The position numbers were made by a program, and so were the translations under genes. The notes beneath the pieces are model-generated. The model was not told the DNA's origin and made no database searches. It saw only the letters and a program-made list of their open reading frames with translations. From Amphibalanus amphitrite (lineage: Eukaryota > Arthropoda > Thecostraca > Balanomorpha > Balanidae): a stretch of DNA of 64,000 bases. Positions 1 to 11,867 of this stretch are shown here, in pieces. Each line of letters starts with the position of its first letter. Within the stretch, counting starts at the first letter, position 1. The stretch covers positions 45,001 through 109,000 of the forward strand of contig NW_024883093.1 in assembly GCF_019059575.1 (NCBI RefSeq), in the 5' to 3' direction.

Positions 1-427
1 CGTTTGCTCTTAGGTGGTTATTGTGGTTCGGTCGGTTGGTACTGTCAACATATTGTAAATCATTAATTAAGCCTTTTCGTCGAAACAATTGAGTAATTGA
101 CGAGCTAACAAGCGGTTAAGATGTGTCCCCCACAACATGTCATACTTGTCAACGGTTTATTGCTGAGCTAGCCAGCACCACACAATTTTCACGGTTAAAA
201 CTATGTAGAACCGATACAGCTAGCTAAGCCAGTCACAGACGGTTAATGCGAGGAACTATATAGTGCTATATAGTGCTGGCTCTTATGCTGTTATGTTATG
301 CTGTATATGTGCTTTTTTGGCCCATAAAATAAAGATGTATTTTGAACGCTTAATCTTACAGGGAGCTAACAATCAAATAGTCAGTGTTTGTCATGTGATT
401 TTATATAATGTTTTAAGCAGAGGTTTG
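1..427. other. AT-rich flank, no feature seen
   Basis: No open frame with coding character and no repeat end is seen before the first TTAA element. Confidence 0.5.
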
Positions 428-1569
428 TTAACCCGCGCCGTGCTGGAGGGGGGGGGGCGTTTTCACGCCCCCCTCAAGTTTTTCGTGGATCTCAAAAAAG
501 GCGGCGCGCAGCGCCACCGTACACCTGTTTATACATCTTTTCCGCACATGCTGTTCAAATTTCAGACCCGGGTCGTTCTAGGTCATGTCACCAGGTCACG
601 TCAAGTGACCCTACCTCAGAAAAAGTTTACAGGCTCGCTGAAGCTACACCGACTGAACGATCGCTTTGAAGCTTTTAGCGGTTACTAAGAGTAACAGGAT
701 GTATAAAACGATCATCTCAGAATTTTATATCGGTGACCTAGGGTCAGGTCAATTTTGTGACTTCTCCATTATAAGTCAATGGAAATAAATTAAATGCGCC
801 TCTTTTGGACGAATGTCGTTCTAAACACTCTCAAGCATCGATTTATAGGTAAGCCTGACACCGTGAATCGGAAACTTGCACCCTTGACCCTTCTGCGTGC
901 CCCGTAGGTCAGGAAAAGTCACCAGCAGTTTTTTGGCTATAACTTTTGATAGGGACGTGTTAGAGTGGTGAAAACACGTCAGATGTGTTCAGCTCGACAA
1001 TACGGATCGACTGATATGCAGCATGACCCTTTCCAATCAGGCCATGACCTTGACCTGTGGTCAAAATTTCAAAATGACCTTTCAAGGTCGACTTATATTT
1101 CATTCGTCGCGTCTTGACGAGAGGAACACGATGCTGGCAAAATTAGTGTCGGTGCTTTCTTGAGTCAGGAGTCATTACCAAAAACTTTTTTGTAAAAACG
1201 GCTATTTTTGGAGTTTTTGCTCAATGAAGGCTAAACCGTGACCTAAGGTCAAATCTGAGGCAAATATTCAGAAAGGCCAGTAAAAGAGCTGTCGAATGCG
1301 CTTTTCCGCGCTGTAGCTTTGTTGGTTCCCGAGTTAAGCGTCGGGTGTTTCAAAAAAATGTTAAAATCGACAAAATTTGACTTTTGATGACCTCTGGTGA
1401 CCTGCCCCTTGGCTTGATCTAAAAATGGCAAAAGTACTTCCGTCATTATTTTTGACGCTCTTTTGAATGCCGCTTACCGTGCGTGTCGCTACGTGGCCCA
1501 GGACAGGGGGGGTCACCCCCTCCCAAGCACGACACGAAATACTCCGACCACCAGCACGGCGCGGGCTAA
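428..1569 (+). mobile_element. piggyBac-like MITE, diverged copy (element 1)
   Basis: It starts TTAACCCGCGCCGTGCTGG and ends, read inward from the right, TTAGCCCGCGCCGTGCTGG, so the right TTAA has mutated to CTAA. A G-tract hairpin with a GCGTTTTCACGC centre follows the left end. At the right end the CGTGCT(T)GG block occurs twice, 27 bp apart, giving the asymmetric ends shared by the other elements. The interior has the same order of TGACCT-rich blocks as the copies at 10.2 and 12.8 kb but with many substitutions, so this is an older copy. It lies about 250 bp beyond the stop codon of the minus-strand lectin gene. It encodes no transposase. Confidence 0.85.
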
Positions 1570-1818
1570 TTTTGGACGAGAAATGATAATTCATGACGCC
1601 CTCGGCAAAGCTTAACGCTTGGTCGTTTGCTACCTCCCATATATTGCAGCCTCGGATACAGCCTCGGATAGAGCATCGCATTCACACCATCAATGCCTAG
1701 AATTGCCTAGCTCGCCTAGCTTCATAAGAATAACACAGGAGTGACAAGGAGGCAGAAACACGTGCCATTCTACTATCTGGACTTCTCTGAGCCGCTACTA
1801 CCACTAATACGCATATCC

Positions 1819-2933
1819 TTACAGACACTGCGGCTTGTAGCAGTCAGCGAGCTGGCACATAGGCGGTTTCATTATCTTAGGTCCAGTGTCAAAGCAGCCG
1901 CTAATGCCGGCAATGACGTAGTTTTCCTTCGTGCCACGGTTCGGCTCATCCTTCGCCCACCATTGGGAGGAAGTGGTGACCGTTCCGCAGCCATCGATAC
2001 CCACAAACTCTCCTTCCGTTTCCACGTCGTTGACGCCCAGCCAAAAGAGCGTTTTATTTTTGGGGTTAATTCTCTGGATGATGCAGTTCATCTCGGGGTC
2101 AGAGCGGGGCACGGCCAGGTGGGCGCCCAGTGTCTCGCACCTAACGGCTGCTGTTGTGTAGTTGGTCCGTTCTTCCAGACCCAGCAGGCAGTGGCCGGCG
2201 CACAGCACGAATCCGGGAGGACAGTCACATGAACCTGCCGATAAACGAATTATCTTTTATAAACTACAATGACTTAACCGTTCCACAAGCAAAATATATG
2301 GCTACATAAAATTCGTAAAAATACAAAAAGGAAAAGAAGAAATGAGTCCAAGCACTATATAGATACTTCTTGCTAGATCGCCTTGAATAAACATCACAAT
2401 TCACAGGCACGCGACAGTTTGCGTGATAACCCAACATGAAAACATTGTAAATACAGGAAATTGTTTCTAAATTTGTAATGGGAGGAATAAAACTCGTGCT
2501 AATAACTTTTTAGTTATGTTTGAATGTAAGACAACAGGGAAAAACCTCCATTCAATTCCTCTGCATAGTGTGATCATTCACCTGTACATCTGGGGTAGAG
2601 TTGACGGTAGCTGACTCTTCCACTACTGTTCACCGGCTCGACGATCAACTTCCGTTCAGTGCACGCAGTATGCATCAGACAGCTCCTCTCTGCAGCGCTG
2701 AACGTCACCCCTCGGCAGAGCCGCGAGTGAACGGCCACACAGGCGAGGGCGCACGTGGCCAAGGAGCCGGCCCACACGGCCGAGTGCGGAGCCGCAGAGC
2801 CGTCTGGCAAGGAGAGACTGGTGCCGGCGCGCAGGAATACAGCCGCGTCATCGCCGGTCACCCCCGAGGTCAGCCAGGTCAGCGACAGCAGCAGCAGTAG
2901 GCACACGAGCAGAGGAGATGTTGTGATGGACAT
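1819..2933 (-). CDS. Secreted PAN-like/C-type lectin-like protein A (2 exons)
   Basis: The coding exons on the minus strand are 2933-2582 and 2234-1819, joined in phase 1 by a 347-bp GT-AG intron, giving 255 residues. The start is the Met directly before a hydrophobic signal peptide (residues 1 to about 27). Residues about 55-118 are cysteine-rich (Cys 61, 65, 73, 85, 91, 116) and look like a PAN/apple domain. Residues about 120-255 form a C-type-lectin-like domain with WLGVND at 182-187, EGEF at 191-194, EPN at 214-216 and a sequon at Asn142. In the family EPN suggests mannose-type sugar binding. However, the usual Cys after the EN pair is Tyr223 and the WND motif is absent, so calcium-dependent binding is uncertain. 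The exon border falls between the two domains. A role in recognition of microbes or glycans is inference. The gene is a paralogue of the plus-strand gene at 11868. Confidence 0.88.
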
Positions 2934-4399
2934 GTTGAAAGACTTGAGGGACTGGCTCGGTTTCAGGGGACTTCGATAGATTGGTTGGGTGAGTTGGAAG
3001 TTAGTCATTTGAATAACTTTGCTATCTTTGCTAAGTGCGGCCGGAGGACACTTATCGCAATGCACATCGAATGGCACAAACAAAAGCTCAGAAAAACAGT
3101 TTCGAGAACAGCCGTCACTCTCGCGTCCCGTGGGCAATATACCACAGACGAGGGTTCCAAGACGACCTCGACAGGTCAACTCTCGAGGGGCTGCGGACTG
3201 TTGACGGCAGAACAGCAGTCGATAAGGTAGACCGTGGGTAGATGTGTCGCGACGGACCAAACGAGGGTGAGTGCGGAGTGCGGACACTGAGGTGGCGTTC
3301 CACTCGCCGCCGAGTTACTGGTGTCAGCGTGGTGTCAAGGCGACGTCCCCATTGTTTGGTGTCAACGACCAATTGTGTGGCTGAAGAGCTTATCTTTATG
3401 AGGTCATAAATCAAACAGACTCTTCGAGAAAACACACCTGAATCAGTGAAAGAGGATTCGAGTGAAGATATACCTTTAATGATTTAAAAACATAAGCTTA
3501 CACAAAATATTTGCCTTGATTTTATTATGTAAATTCTATGCATCTTCGATGTTAAAACGCTTATATCACACGGCTTCAGCATACTGAAAACATTATTTTA
3601 TGAATGGACTGCCAAAACGAGGGCCAAAGTCCTGTAGCGACAGCTCTCGAAGTAGGTAATGTGACATATGAATCAAATCAATGAATGCAAAGTGAACCAT
3701 TTGACCCAGCCAACAGAAGCCTTCAGCTCTCTCTAAGCGGCTTGCATAATACCGGTCGGTCGTGATAAAAGCTAGATCTTTTGGGAATTAAAAGACACAT
3801 TCGGAAAACAGTTACCCAATATATATAAAAATTGTGTGTTATCCATGACAGATATATATAAAAAACGACAATGTATTCAAATACACAATAAAAAAACAGA
3901 GCTTTCGGTAACAAATACCTTGATCACTGTGTGTCTGCTAAAATGAGTTACCCAAAACCTGCAGGCTGCAGCGTCCGATGCCGCAAGTGTGGATGGATCG
4001 ACAAACGGTGAAGTAAGATGAGCGCCCCCGCGCCGAGCAGCGCTGGGCCAGGAAGGCCACGGTACATGTACCGCCACCTACTCTTAGTGCAATGGATACG
4101 GGCAACTATTAGTTTAGTAAATGACCGCCAGGGGCAGCGCGGCGTCAACGGTATGACGGTCCCAACTTGATCAAACAGAATATACGGCAAACACCGGACG
4201 GCGAACATCATCAGCGTACAAATGACAAATCGCCTACTACAGTAAGATTCTTTAAGCCTGTCTGCTCGCTTTAAGTGCACAAATAAGCAAGGCACGAGTC
4301 GAGCTATTACAATGAATATAGAGTCGAAAGAAAAATCAAGACTAAGATGAAATTTACAACTGGCCAGTGTTTAGGGTAGGGAGGCATCACGTGGGATTT
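2934..4399. other. 5' flank of lectin gene A, no further gene seen
   Basis: The first roughly 40 bp upstream of the start codon resemble the leader of lectin gene B, so the duplication included a little 5' sequence. Longer open frames here overlap each other and have no domain character. I see no repeat ends. Confidence 0.45.
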
Positions 4400-4603
4400 T
4401 CATAAGAGCGCTTTTAACGCTAAGACAGGCTTAAAAATCGGACTATAGTGGGTCAATGCCTTCAGCCTACCTCTGGCTGAAGAAACTCGTTGATGTTTTG
4501 GCAAAGTTTTAGCTAAAGCTAAATTAAGGGTCAAAAGTCCATGCTACTGAAAGTCTAATTTCTGGTGTTTGACCTGACCTTGACACGACCTGCTACCTCT
4601 AAA
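4400..4603 (-). mobile_element. Distal part of an outer piggyBac-like MITE split by the insertion at 4604-5525
   Basis: Read on the minus strand, this stretch continues the sequence of 5698-5526 after the inserted element is removed. It carries the same AGGTCA-rich text, including the TTTCAGTAGCATGGACTT block that the inserted copy has at the equivalent place. The left boundary is vague. A possible hairpin remnant (GCGTTAAAAGCGC, minus strand) sits near 4408. Confidence 0.6.
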
Positions 4604-5525
4604 TTAACCCGGCAGTTGCTGGGGTATTTCGCCACCCACCGTTTGCTGGGGGGGGGCGTTAAACGCCCCCAGCCGATAACTCGAGAACCAATAGGCGCAG
4701 CGAAACGCACGAGGCGGCAAACGAAAGAGCGCGACGAGACGCTTCAGATGAGTACTTTAAAGTTGAATTTTGAGGTCACAGGTCGGGTCAAGGTCAGGTC
4801 AAACACCTGAAATCGGGCTTTCAGTAGCATGGACTTCAGGACTTCGCAATGGGCGCCTCTCGCCATAAACTCTTTGAAAACGGTGCACAATCCATCTTAT
4901 AAGGCCTACAAGAGTGTCAGCTCCATGTAGGGGTCAGTCAAGCATAGGTCAGGGTCAAGGTCAGGTCAACCGGGTAGGCACATATCCCCGAAAATCAAAA
5001 CTGATATTCGCAGCCTGTGACACATGTTTAATAGGTAATTTGGGGCGTAGAACACGATAGTGACATTCATTTTATCATATGTGTTCGTGTTTGGCTCAAA
5101 AAGTTCAATATAAGAAATTGATGTATCATGGTCGTGAAGTAGTCACGAAAAATTGCCAAGATTCAGTTCAAGATTATGGAAAATGCGGAACGATAATCAA
5201 TAATCGAAGATAGCCATTTGATTATTCATGGTATTGGCAGTCTAATGGCGTTTACGGCATGTCTGTATGTCTATTCTGTGATTTTATATGATTTTTTGAA
5301 CATATGCCGTTTTTGGTCGAAAACTCAGAAATCATGACGTCACTAAAACCTCGATATCTCAAAAAATTTCCGACCGATTTTTTTGAAACTTTGTCACAAT
5401 AAACTTCAATCAATTCCCTACAGGTACCCAAAATTTGGCGCGCCTGCGGCGCGCCGTTTTTATGCTATGGCCCGGCGAAAAAAGTGGGGGCGTTTAACGC
5501 CCCCCCCCAGCAACTCGCGGGTTAA
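4604..5525 (-). mobile_element. piggyBac-like MITE, GCGTTAAACGC family, inserted in its own kind
   Basis: TTAA occurs at both ends (4604-4607 and 5522-5525). The right end is the short form (TTAACCCGCGAGTTGCTGG). The left end is the long form, with the TTGCTGGGG block repeated 27 bp further in. Both ends carry a G-tract hairpin centred on GCGTTAAACGC. A second GC palindrome (GGCGCGCCTGCGGCGCGCC) lies next to the short end, near 5435. By the convention of the 1.2-kb family the short end is 5', so this copy lies on the minus strand. The interior contains runs of GGTCA. No protein is encoded. Confidence 0.8.
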
Positions 5526-5698
5526 TTTTTCAAGTTCTCACTAGAAGCGTCTTGTCGCGTTCTTTCGCTTGCCTTCTTGCACGTTTCGCTGCGTCTATTG
5601 ATCCTCGAGTGATCGGCTGGGGACGTTTAACGCCCCCCCCCCCCCCCAGCAAATGGTGGGTGGCACTGGCGAAATACACCAGCAGCTCCCGGGTCAAG
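5526..5698 (-). mobile_element. Long-form end of the outer piggyBac-like MITE
   Basis: On the minus strand this reads TTGACCCGGGAGCTGCTGG, then a second TTTGCTGGGG block about 33 bp in, then the same roughly 120 bp that follow the long end of the inner copy. The terminal TTAA has mutated (TCAA on the plus strand). It continues into 4603-4400 once the inner element is removed. Confidence 0.65.
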
Positions 5699-6400
5699 GG
5701 TGAAGGCCAGGTTAGGGTCAAGTCAAAAAGGTCAACTTTTTGAACTTTTGAAGTTGCGCGATTTCAACAAAAAAGGTGTCCGACAGATGCAGGTGCTCCC
5801 AGAAATCCAGCGGTGACGTTTGTTTCCCTGTAATATGATGATGCGTTCGAAGAATGACATTCAAAATCAGTAAGTCATCACTGGACGGACACAGTACCTA
5901 TTGAGAGGTAAAATATTAGATTTTGGGTCAATTTTGAGATATCTTGCTGAAATTTGTACCTTTGTCTCACATAACCCTGTCATATGTGTTCCGTTTTGTT
6001 TCGAAAATTTTGCAAAACACAAATTGTAGTAAAAACCAAAAACCAAAATATAGGGAAAACTTGTACCAAAAAGTAACTTCTCGTGAATCCGAGATATTCG
6101 TATTGTAGAGCGTTATAATCAACGCCTATGGTGGTTTTTATTTTCAACTTTGTCAATAGCACGCTTTGCAGCGAGTTTATGAGATATGCCACATTTCGGC
6201 CGGAGCCGGCTTGCAGTGACGTCAGAAATTAGTTTGTGCCTAAAAAACAACAGATTCCAAAAAAGGGCTTGTCAGATGATTCACAATTGATGCAAGAGAA
6301 GCTGTAGCAAATTTCAAGTCGATCGTGTGATTCCTTCTCGAGTTATCGCGAAAAGTCGGCAGGCGCATTTAACGCCCCTTCCCCTCGGTCAATGGGAGTT
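5699..6400. repeat. Possible decayed relative of the GCGTTAAACGC family
   Basis: The stretch ends near 6345-6390 with a CTCGAGTTATCGC block followed by GGCGCATTTAACGCC. That is the reverse complement, with changes, of the 4640-4690 end region. Two TGACGTCA words are at 5335 and 6217. The outer limits cannot be set by eye. Confidence 0.35.
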
Positions 6401-7083
6401 CAACACTGTTTTGTGCCTAAGGAATGCAATAATGCAGTTTGCACACCCCAGGCAAGTACACATTAGTTAGACGGACATTCACATTTTATATTCAAAGTGG
6501 CTGCTCAGTGCTCAAGCTGCGATGAATCGTAAGACTCTCCATCAATAAATTATGTTGAATACAGCTTTAATAAATGTTTCCACAGCATGAGGTCGTAAAG
6601 GTTAGAACTTGAATATTCAAATTAATCAAAGTGGTCTATCATTATTTGTCACAATTACTGTTCATTGCACTTGGAAATGTCAATGACTTTGTGTGCATGG
6701 TGTTCAGCAAACAACAAGCTCATATTTTGGAAGAAGGAAATTGCCGGGAAATTGCACCTCGAACTTCATGTTTGGCGTCCTGAGCTGACAGCTGCATTCA
6801 TTACAGGTCATGTTTTTACAATTACTTGCATACTTTTGTCACTATGCAAACTAAGCTAAAGCGTACGCGCTCTAAGTGAGGCACCACGCAGGTCACACAC
6901 GAGGAATAGGTACACACAAATACGAACGAAATAACGAAATACGGACGAAATACGAACGGAACCCTATGATAAAATCCTGTCTTTTTTAAAGTTTTGCAGG
7001 GCAGTGGGAGGGACAATGCTAATCGCACTTCAGTTAGTCAAGCAATTAACAAAATACAGTGAAGACCTTCCACATAATACAAA
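6401..7083. other. No feature seen
   Basis: The sequence is unique-looking, with no coding or repeat structure recognised up to the hAT MITE. Positions 7076-7083 are that MITE's left target duplication. Confidence 0.4.
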
Positions 7084-7239
7084 CATAGGCGGCGGAACGG
7101 GGAGGGCACCGGGGCACCGTGCCCCCCTTTGATTTTGACATTTTAACACTAGCCCTATGGACGTTGCATGGAAAGAATGGGATCAAAAGTCGGCAGTGAC
7201 CCCCCCCCCCCCTTAATCGAAGATGTTCCGCCGCTACTG
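7084..7239. mobile_element. hAT-type MITE with perfect 8-bp target duplication
   Basis: The left end CATAGGCGGCGGAACG is mirrored by the right end TGTTCCGCCGCTACTG. The element is flanked by AATACAAA at 7076-7083 and again at 7240-7247. An 8-bp duplication and this type of terminal repeat fit the hAT superfamily. The left end is identical to that of the 2-kb element at 31095-33129. At 156 bp it is non-coding. Confidence 0.85.
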
Positions 7240-8084
7240 AATACAAAATCAGAATCAAGTTATCGTCGCTGCCCATGACAACTAAAAATGAGGAAATTGT
7301 TCTTTGAAGTTTAGTGATGAAAACTAACAACTAACGCTCCACAAAATATTTGCTTAGATTCATCTCAACCCGACTTGTGAACTTCCTGCAGCCAAAAATG
7401 GAACCCGCTGAATATCATTTCGCACATGAACAGCAAACCATGGGCAGTTGTGGTTCCGAAGAATGTGTGACATAAACGTGCAATACCCTCTTGGATATTA
7501 CCAATAAATATTCTAAACGGGCACGATCAACGGAAATGTAAAATGTTTAAGCTACCATTTAACTTTGAAGGTACACTAGCAGTTGCAATCATTGCGAGTA
7601 TCTCATGCTACTAATAATTTGAATCAATCTACCTAGTATCCAGACGATAAAATGTGTCATCAAACCTGAATGCTTGATGGTCTTTAACAACTGACATTTG
7701 GCGTTAGCAATGAGCTGATTCAGTTCTGAAGAAAATGACGTATGGTTGAGTGGCGATAAACTATGACATTATGGGCGCCATAATTGTAATGTAAATTGAC
7801 AACGTAACGTACGTAAGTGACGAGGGATTCGACTTTAAGAATGGATTGGAGCAACTGAAAGAGCTATTGGCAAGTGGCAACGTCATACTTTGCTAATGAA
7901 TAGCAAGTGATAAATCTGCAAGTATGCTCGTGGTAGTTGAATTTAAAAATGAAATAAATGCAAATTGAAGTAAATCTTGAATATAAATCAGTTTCAACGC
8001 TTCTTTGACAAAATCGATGAAGAATACGTATAAAAAATCAGGTATTGACGATGTGTCATTTCTAATCTTCCTCAGGTAAATGAT
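7240..8084. other. AT-rich, no gene seen
   Basis: No coding or repeat structure is recognised between the hAT MITE and the foldback sequence. Confidence 0.4.
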
Positions 8085-8270
8085 TGTGATTCGTATTCGT
8101 TTCGGGGTACGATGAGGTAAAAAATTGTTAAAAACCAAATATTTCGGCTTTATTGAGTTGCCTTGTTCACTGGTTTAGTGAACAAGGCAAATCAATAAAG
8201 CCGAAGTATTCCGTTTTTAACCATGTTTTACCTCAGTGTAGCCTGAAACGAATACAAATTACAAAAAAAA
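8085..8270. repeat. Foldback (long inverted repeat), about 185 bp
   Basis: Two imperfect arms of roughly 85 bp meet at a short loop near 8176. The central parts are TTCGGCTTTATTGA and its complement, and GCCTTGTTCACT and AGTGAACAAGGC. The outer parts match through GAGGTAAAAAATTG and CGTTTCGGGGTAC with scattered mismatches. It could be a foldback MITE or a hairpin RNA source. No target duplication is obvious. Confidence 0.8.
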
Positions 8271-8454
8271 ACGTTTTAAACGCCCAATATATTTCAAGGT
8301 TTTCGTTCTTTCAACATAAAACATTCAATTTGTCTTGACCGTTACATTTAAAAATCATTGCAATTTTGAAATCAGATACCGACTAAATCAATCAATACCT
8401 CAGCTCTAAGCATAACCTCAATGACTCAACTGCGACCCCAATAAATAAGCGACC

Positions 8455-8518
8455 CCAATAAATTTCGGAAAGTGACGCCCGTGTCATGACACGGGCGTCA
8501 CTTTCCGAAATTTATTGG
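8455..8518. repeat. Perfect 64-bp palindrome
   Basis: The arms of 32 bp are exact complements with no loop, centred between 8486 and 8487 (GTGTCATGACAC). The outer words are CCAATAAATTTCGG and CCGAAATTTATTGG. The right arm runs into TTATTGGTAGGG, which occurs again near 9041. Confidence 0.9.
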
Positions 8519-8591
8519 TAGGGCTCTATTTCTAATGGTTAATTATAGGATACCAAAGCCATTTTTACCATGCAACGTCATATGGTTTATG

Positions 8592-9030
8592 TTAAAGGAA
8601 ATAGTTCACTTTTAACATGGGGTTTGGAACTGGAATAGCAGTTTTGTTGCTTGCGCTGAGACTAGCACAAATCAGAAGCTTTTACGGCCCAACGATCACC
8701 CTAGACGAAGATATTCCATTTTTCGTTCCAAAAAGAGTGCCTTGCAGAGGAATGCGTGCCTTGCTGAGGAATGCAGTCACGTCATCGTCAGCCAATCAGA
8801 ATGCTGCTTACAGCCGATGGGTTTGTCCTACGCAATATGATTGGTCAACGCGTAATAAGCTTCCGCGTCAAACATTATTTTATATAGAATATAGTTCTTC
8901 TTATACTAAAATATAGAAAATAATCCTTGTTACAAAAACGTTTTGTTTTATTTTATGATCATTTTGAGCATAAAAAAACATAAATCCATAGCAAAATACT
9001 AATTTCAGGAAAGTGAACTATTTCCTTTAA
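8592..9030. mobile_element. TTAA-flanked MITE, 439 bp
   Basis: It opens TTAAAGGAAATAGTTCAC and closes with the exact complement GTGAACTATTTCCTTTAA, with further pairing inside. TTAA at both ends suggests a piggyBac-type target site, but the ends do not resemble the TTAACCC group. The interior has CCAAT and ATTGG words and no convincing coding frame. Confidence 0.75.
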
Positions 9031-10228
9031 AATTCTGAAATTATTGGTAGGGGTCGGGCCCTACCAAGCCTATACAAAACGACATTCATGTAAACTGATC
9101 ACCGCACCAGTCTGAACTAGCTGGTGAAACAGCGACATGCATTACACATCCATAAGCCACTAGCACGCTACTGAGCGATTAGGTACGTCACCGTGAAGAC
9201 TCTTGAAGACGCAGCTCTTCATCCAGTCGTCTGTCACGTGTGAAACTGGCTCAAACGGTTCAGACTGACCCCGCGTGGTCTGAGCTTCCATGCTCCATCG
9301 CCTTTCGAAGATTTATGGGACAATGGGCATCACTCATCGCACGCATACGACTCAGTCACTCAAAACATCACTCCTCACAATGGCTTGAAGTCGAGCACTG
9401 ATGAAAATTATCACCAAGCGTCACTTATCACAAAATAATCACCAATCACTCACCACCTTGCCCTTTTGACAACTCAACTGCATTGTCCAAATTCAAACAT
9501 TTGCTTGGCCTTGACTTCTGCTTGGCCGACGCGTCACAGAAATACTTATCGCTGATTGGCTTAGACGGAGACCGCTCGCCACCCCGGGAGGGGGTGGGGG
9601 AGGGAAGGAGAAGAGAGGGGAGGGGTGGGCGACGGCGACCTACTTTCCGCGAGGCAACAGACACCTCTGCATTGTTTACGCGTGGGGAACGGAGTGGATG
9701 ATTGAATTGCTGATAGCCTGATAAGATGTGTGCGGTGTGCAATATGCCACTGAGGTAAGAGGAGTAATGCAATGCATGCCATAATATTCAATCGCCCATA
9801 AGAGTAGGCTCGAAGGGAAGGGCAGGCCCGCCGTTAGTTTTAGGGAAGAGCTAATATTGGCATAAAACTGCGATGCAGATTGCATGTTACAAGCTCAGCT
9901 CGATGGTTGTTATAGGAGCCAGGAGGAGGCGAGCCCGCTTCTGAATGGTGACATGGAATGCATGTCCCATTTCCCACTAACCAGTTCGAAACGTAGGCGG
10001 CGGATTGCGGAATGTAATGCCTTCGTACATACGCATCAATGCGTTGGTGGATGGAAGTGAAACATACTGGTTGTCATTCGTGATATCAATCAGGTAACGC
10101 TCTTGGGACGGCAAAAATGGTATTCATGTATGTTAATACAATCTATACGAGCAGCACTTTGACGTGCAATGCCTGTATCGATAAATAAATAAAAAAACTT
10201 TTTTATTACAGAATCATGTTAGTCCACA
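9031..10228. other. No gene seen; G-rich patch
   Basis: A purine-rich GGGAGGGG stretch lies at about 9585-9635. Nothing else is recognised before the transposon at 10229. Confidence 0.4.
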
Positions 10229-11430
10229 TTAACCCGCGCCCTGCTGGGGGGGGGGGGTGTTTGAACACCCCCCCTTGTGGTTTTTCGCGAATATCTCAAA
10301 AACGGCGGCGCGGAGCGCCGCCGTTTTTGGTACACCTTATCATACATCAATTCTACACATGTTGTGAAAATTTCAGACCAAGGTCATTCAAGGTCAGGTC
10401 ACCAGGTCACTTGAAGTGACCTCACCTCATAAAAAGTTTCAATGTCTGTCATAGCTACACCGAGTGACCGATCGCTTTGAAACTTTCAGCGATTGCTAAG
10501 AGCAATAGCATGTACAAAATGTATATCTCAGAATTTTGATATCGGTGACCTAAGGTCAGGTCAATTTTGCGACCTCCCCATTATAAGTCAATGGGAGAAA
10601 ATTGAAATGCGTCTCTTTTGGACGAAAGACATTATAAACACTCCCAAACACTGAATTACAAGTGGTTTAGACACACTGAACATGAAAATGGTGTCCGTGA
10701 CCCCTATTTATGCCCTGAGGTCATCTTAGGTCACGAATGGTATCTAACAGTTTTTCGCAAATAACTTTTGATAGAGGCATGCTAGAGCGATGAAAACGCC
10801 TTAGATGTGTTCAGCTCGACGATACGGATCGACTGATATGCAACATGACCCTTTCCGGTCAGGTCATGACCTTGACCTGAGGTCAAATTTTCAAGTTGAC
10901 CTTTCAAGGTCAAATTATAGTTCATTCGATGCGGCTTGACGAGAGGAACACGATGCCGGTAAAAGTAAGCTCGTACAAGGCTTGGGTCAAAAGTTATTGC
11001 AGAAAAACTGTTTCCGAAAAAAATCGGCTATTTTTGCAGTTTTTGCCCCCTGCAGGCAAAACCGTTGACGTTAGGTCAAATCTGAGAGAATTACTCAGAA
11101 AGGGCGTTAATAGGGCTATCGAATGCGCTTTTCCGCGGCGCTGTAGCTCTATTGGTTCCCGAGTTATGCGTTGGCTTCTTGGAAATTGTCGACATTCGAC
11201 CTGGAAATCGGCGAAATTTTGCCTTCAATGACCTCTGGTGACCTGACCTTTGACCTGACCAAAAAATTGACCGAAGTGATTTCCTCATTATTTTTCACGC
11301 TCTTTCGAACGCCGCCTTTCGCGTATCGCTACGTGGCCCAGGAGCCGAGTTAGAAGGGGGGGTGTTCAAACACCCCCCCCCCCCCCAGCAGGGCGTGGAA
11401 ATCAAGGACCCCCAGCCGGGCGCGGGTTAA
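10229..11430 (+). mobile_element. piggyBac-like MITE, 1.2-kb family (copy a)
   Basis: TTAA is at both ends. The left end is short (TTAACCCGCGCCCTGCTGG). The right end read inward has the GCTGGGGG block twice with 27 extra bases. Each end carries a hairpin of a G tract, GTGTTTGAACAC (or its complement) and a C tract. A second hairpin CGGCGGCGCGGAGCGCCGCCG is at 10303-10323. The interior holds many TGACCT/AGGTCA words, including the palindrome AGGTCATGACCT at 10861. It encodes no transposase, so it needs one supplied in trans. It ends about 440 bp upstream of lectin gene B. Confidence 0.9.
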
Positions 11431-11867
11431 GGCACTATAGTAACTTGCCGAACTTCTCTCTACCCTGTCGTTTGTTAGAAGTTCTTTTGCGCTGCAATTG
11501 ATCGTCGAAGGCGTCGCCTGGCCACCCAGGAGGCAAATCCAACCCGGCGGCACGTGCGACGGCACCTCAGTGGCCGCATTTGCCCTCCGGGTCTCGATCA
11601 CTTCACATCGGGTGCCGAGCCGACCTGACCTCGACACCACCGTGCACGGAGCGCCGTGGTCTTGTCGCTAGAAATGTCAAAGTGACGTGAACGAGGTTCT
11701 TGGGCTTAAATTATTTGTGCTCATTGTCTTACTGAGAAAGAGCTGATTTGTACTACGCTTTATGAGAGAGCGAATTGGTTCAGAGAACGCTACCTCTAAA
11801 TATCTTAGCCCTTCAGGCAATCTCTAAAAGTACGTCTGAAGAGAGTCAGTCCCTCAAGTCCTTCGAC
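11431..11867 (+). promoter_or_regulatory. 5' flank and leader of lectin gene B
   Basis: This holds the presumed promoter and leader of the plus-strand lectin gene, squeezed between the transposon end at 11430 and the start codon at 11868. The last roughly 40 bp match the leader of lectin gene A. No clear TATA box or initiator can be fixed by eye. Confidence 0.4.

Noticed and set aside
1741-2232. Plus-strand open frame of 163 codons
   Set aside because: It is antisense to the lectin domain exon of gene A, which explains the open frame.
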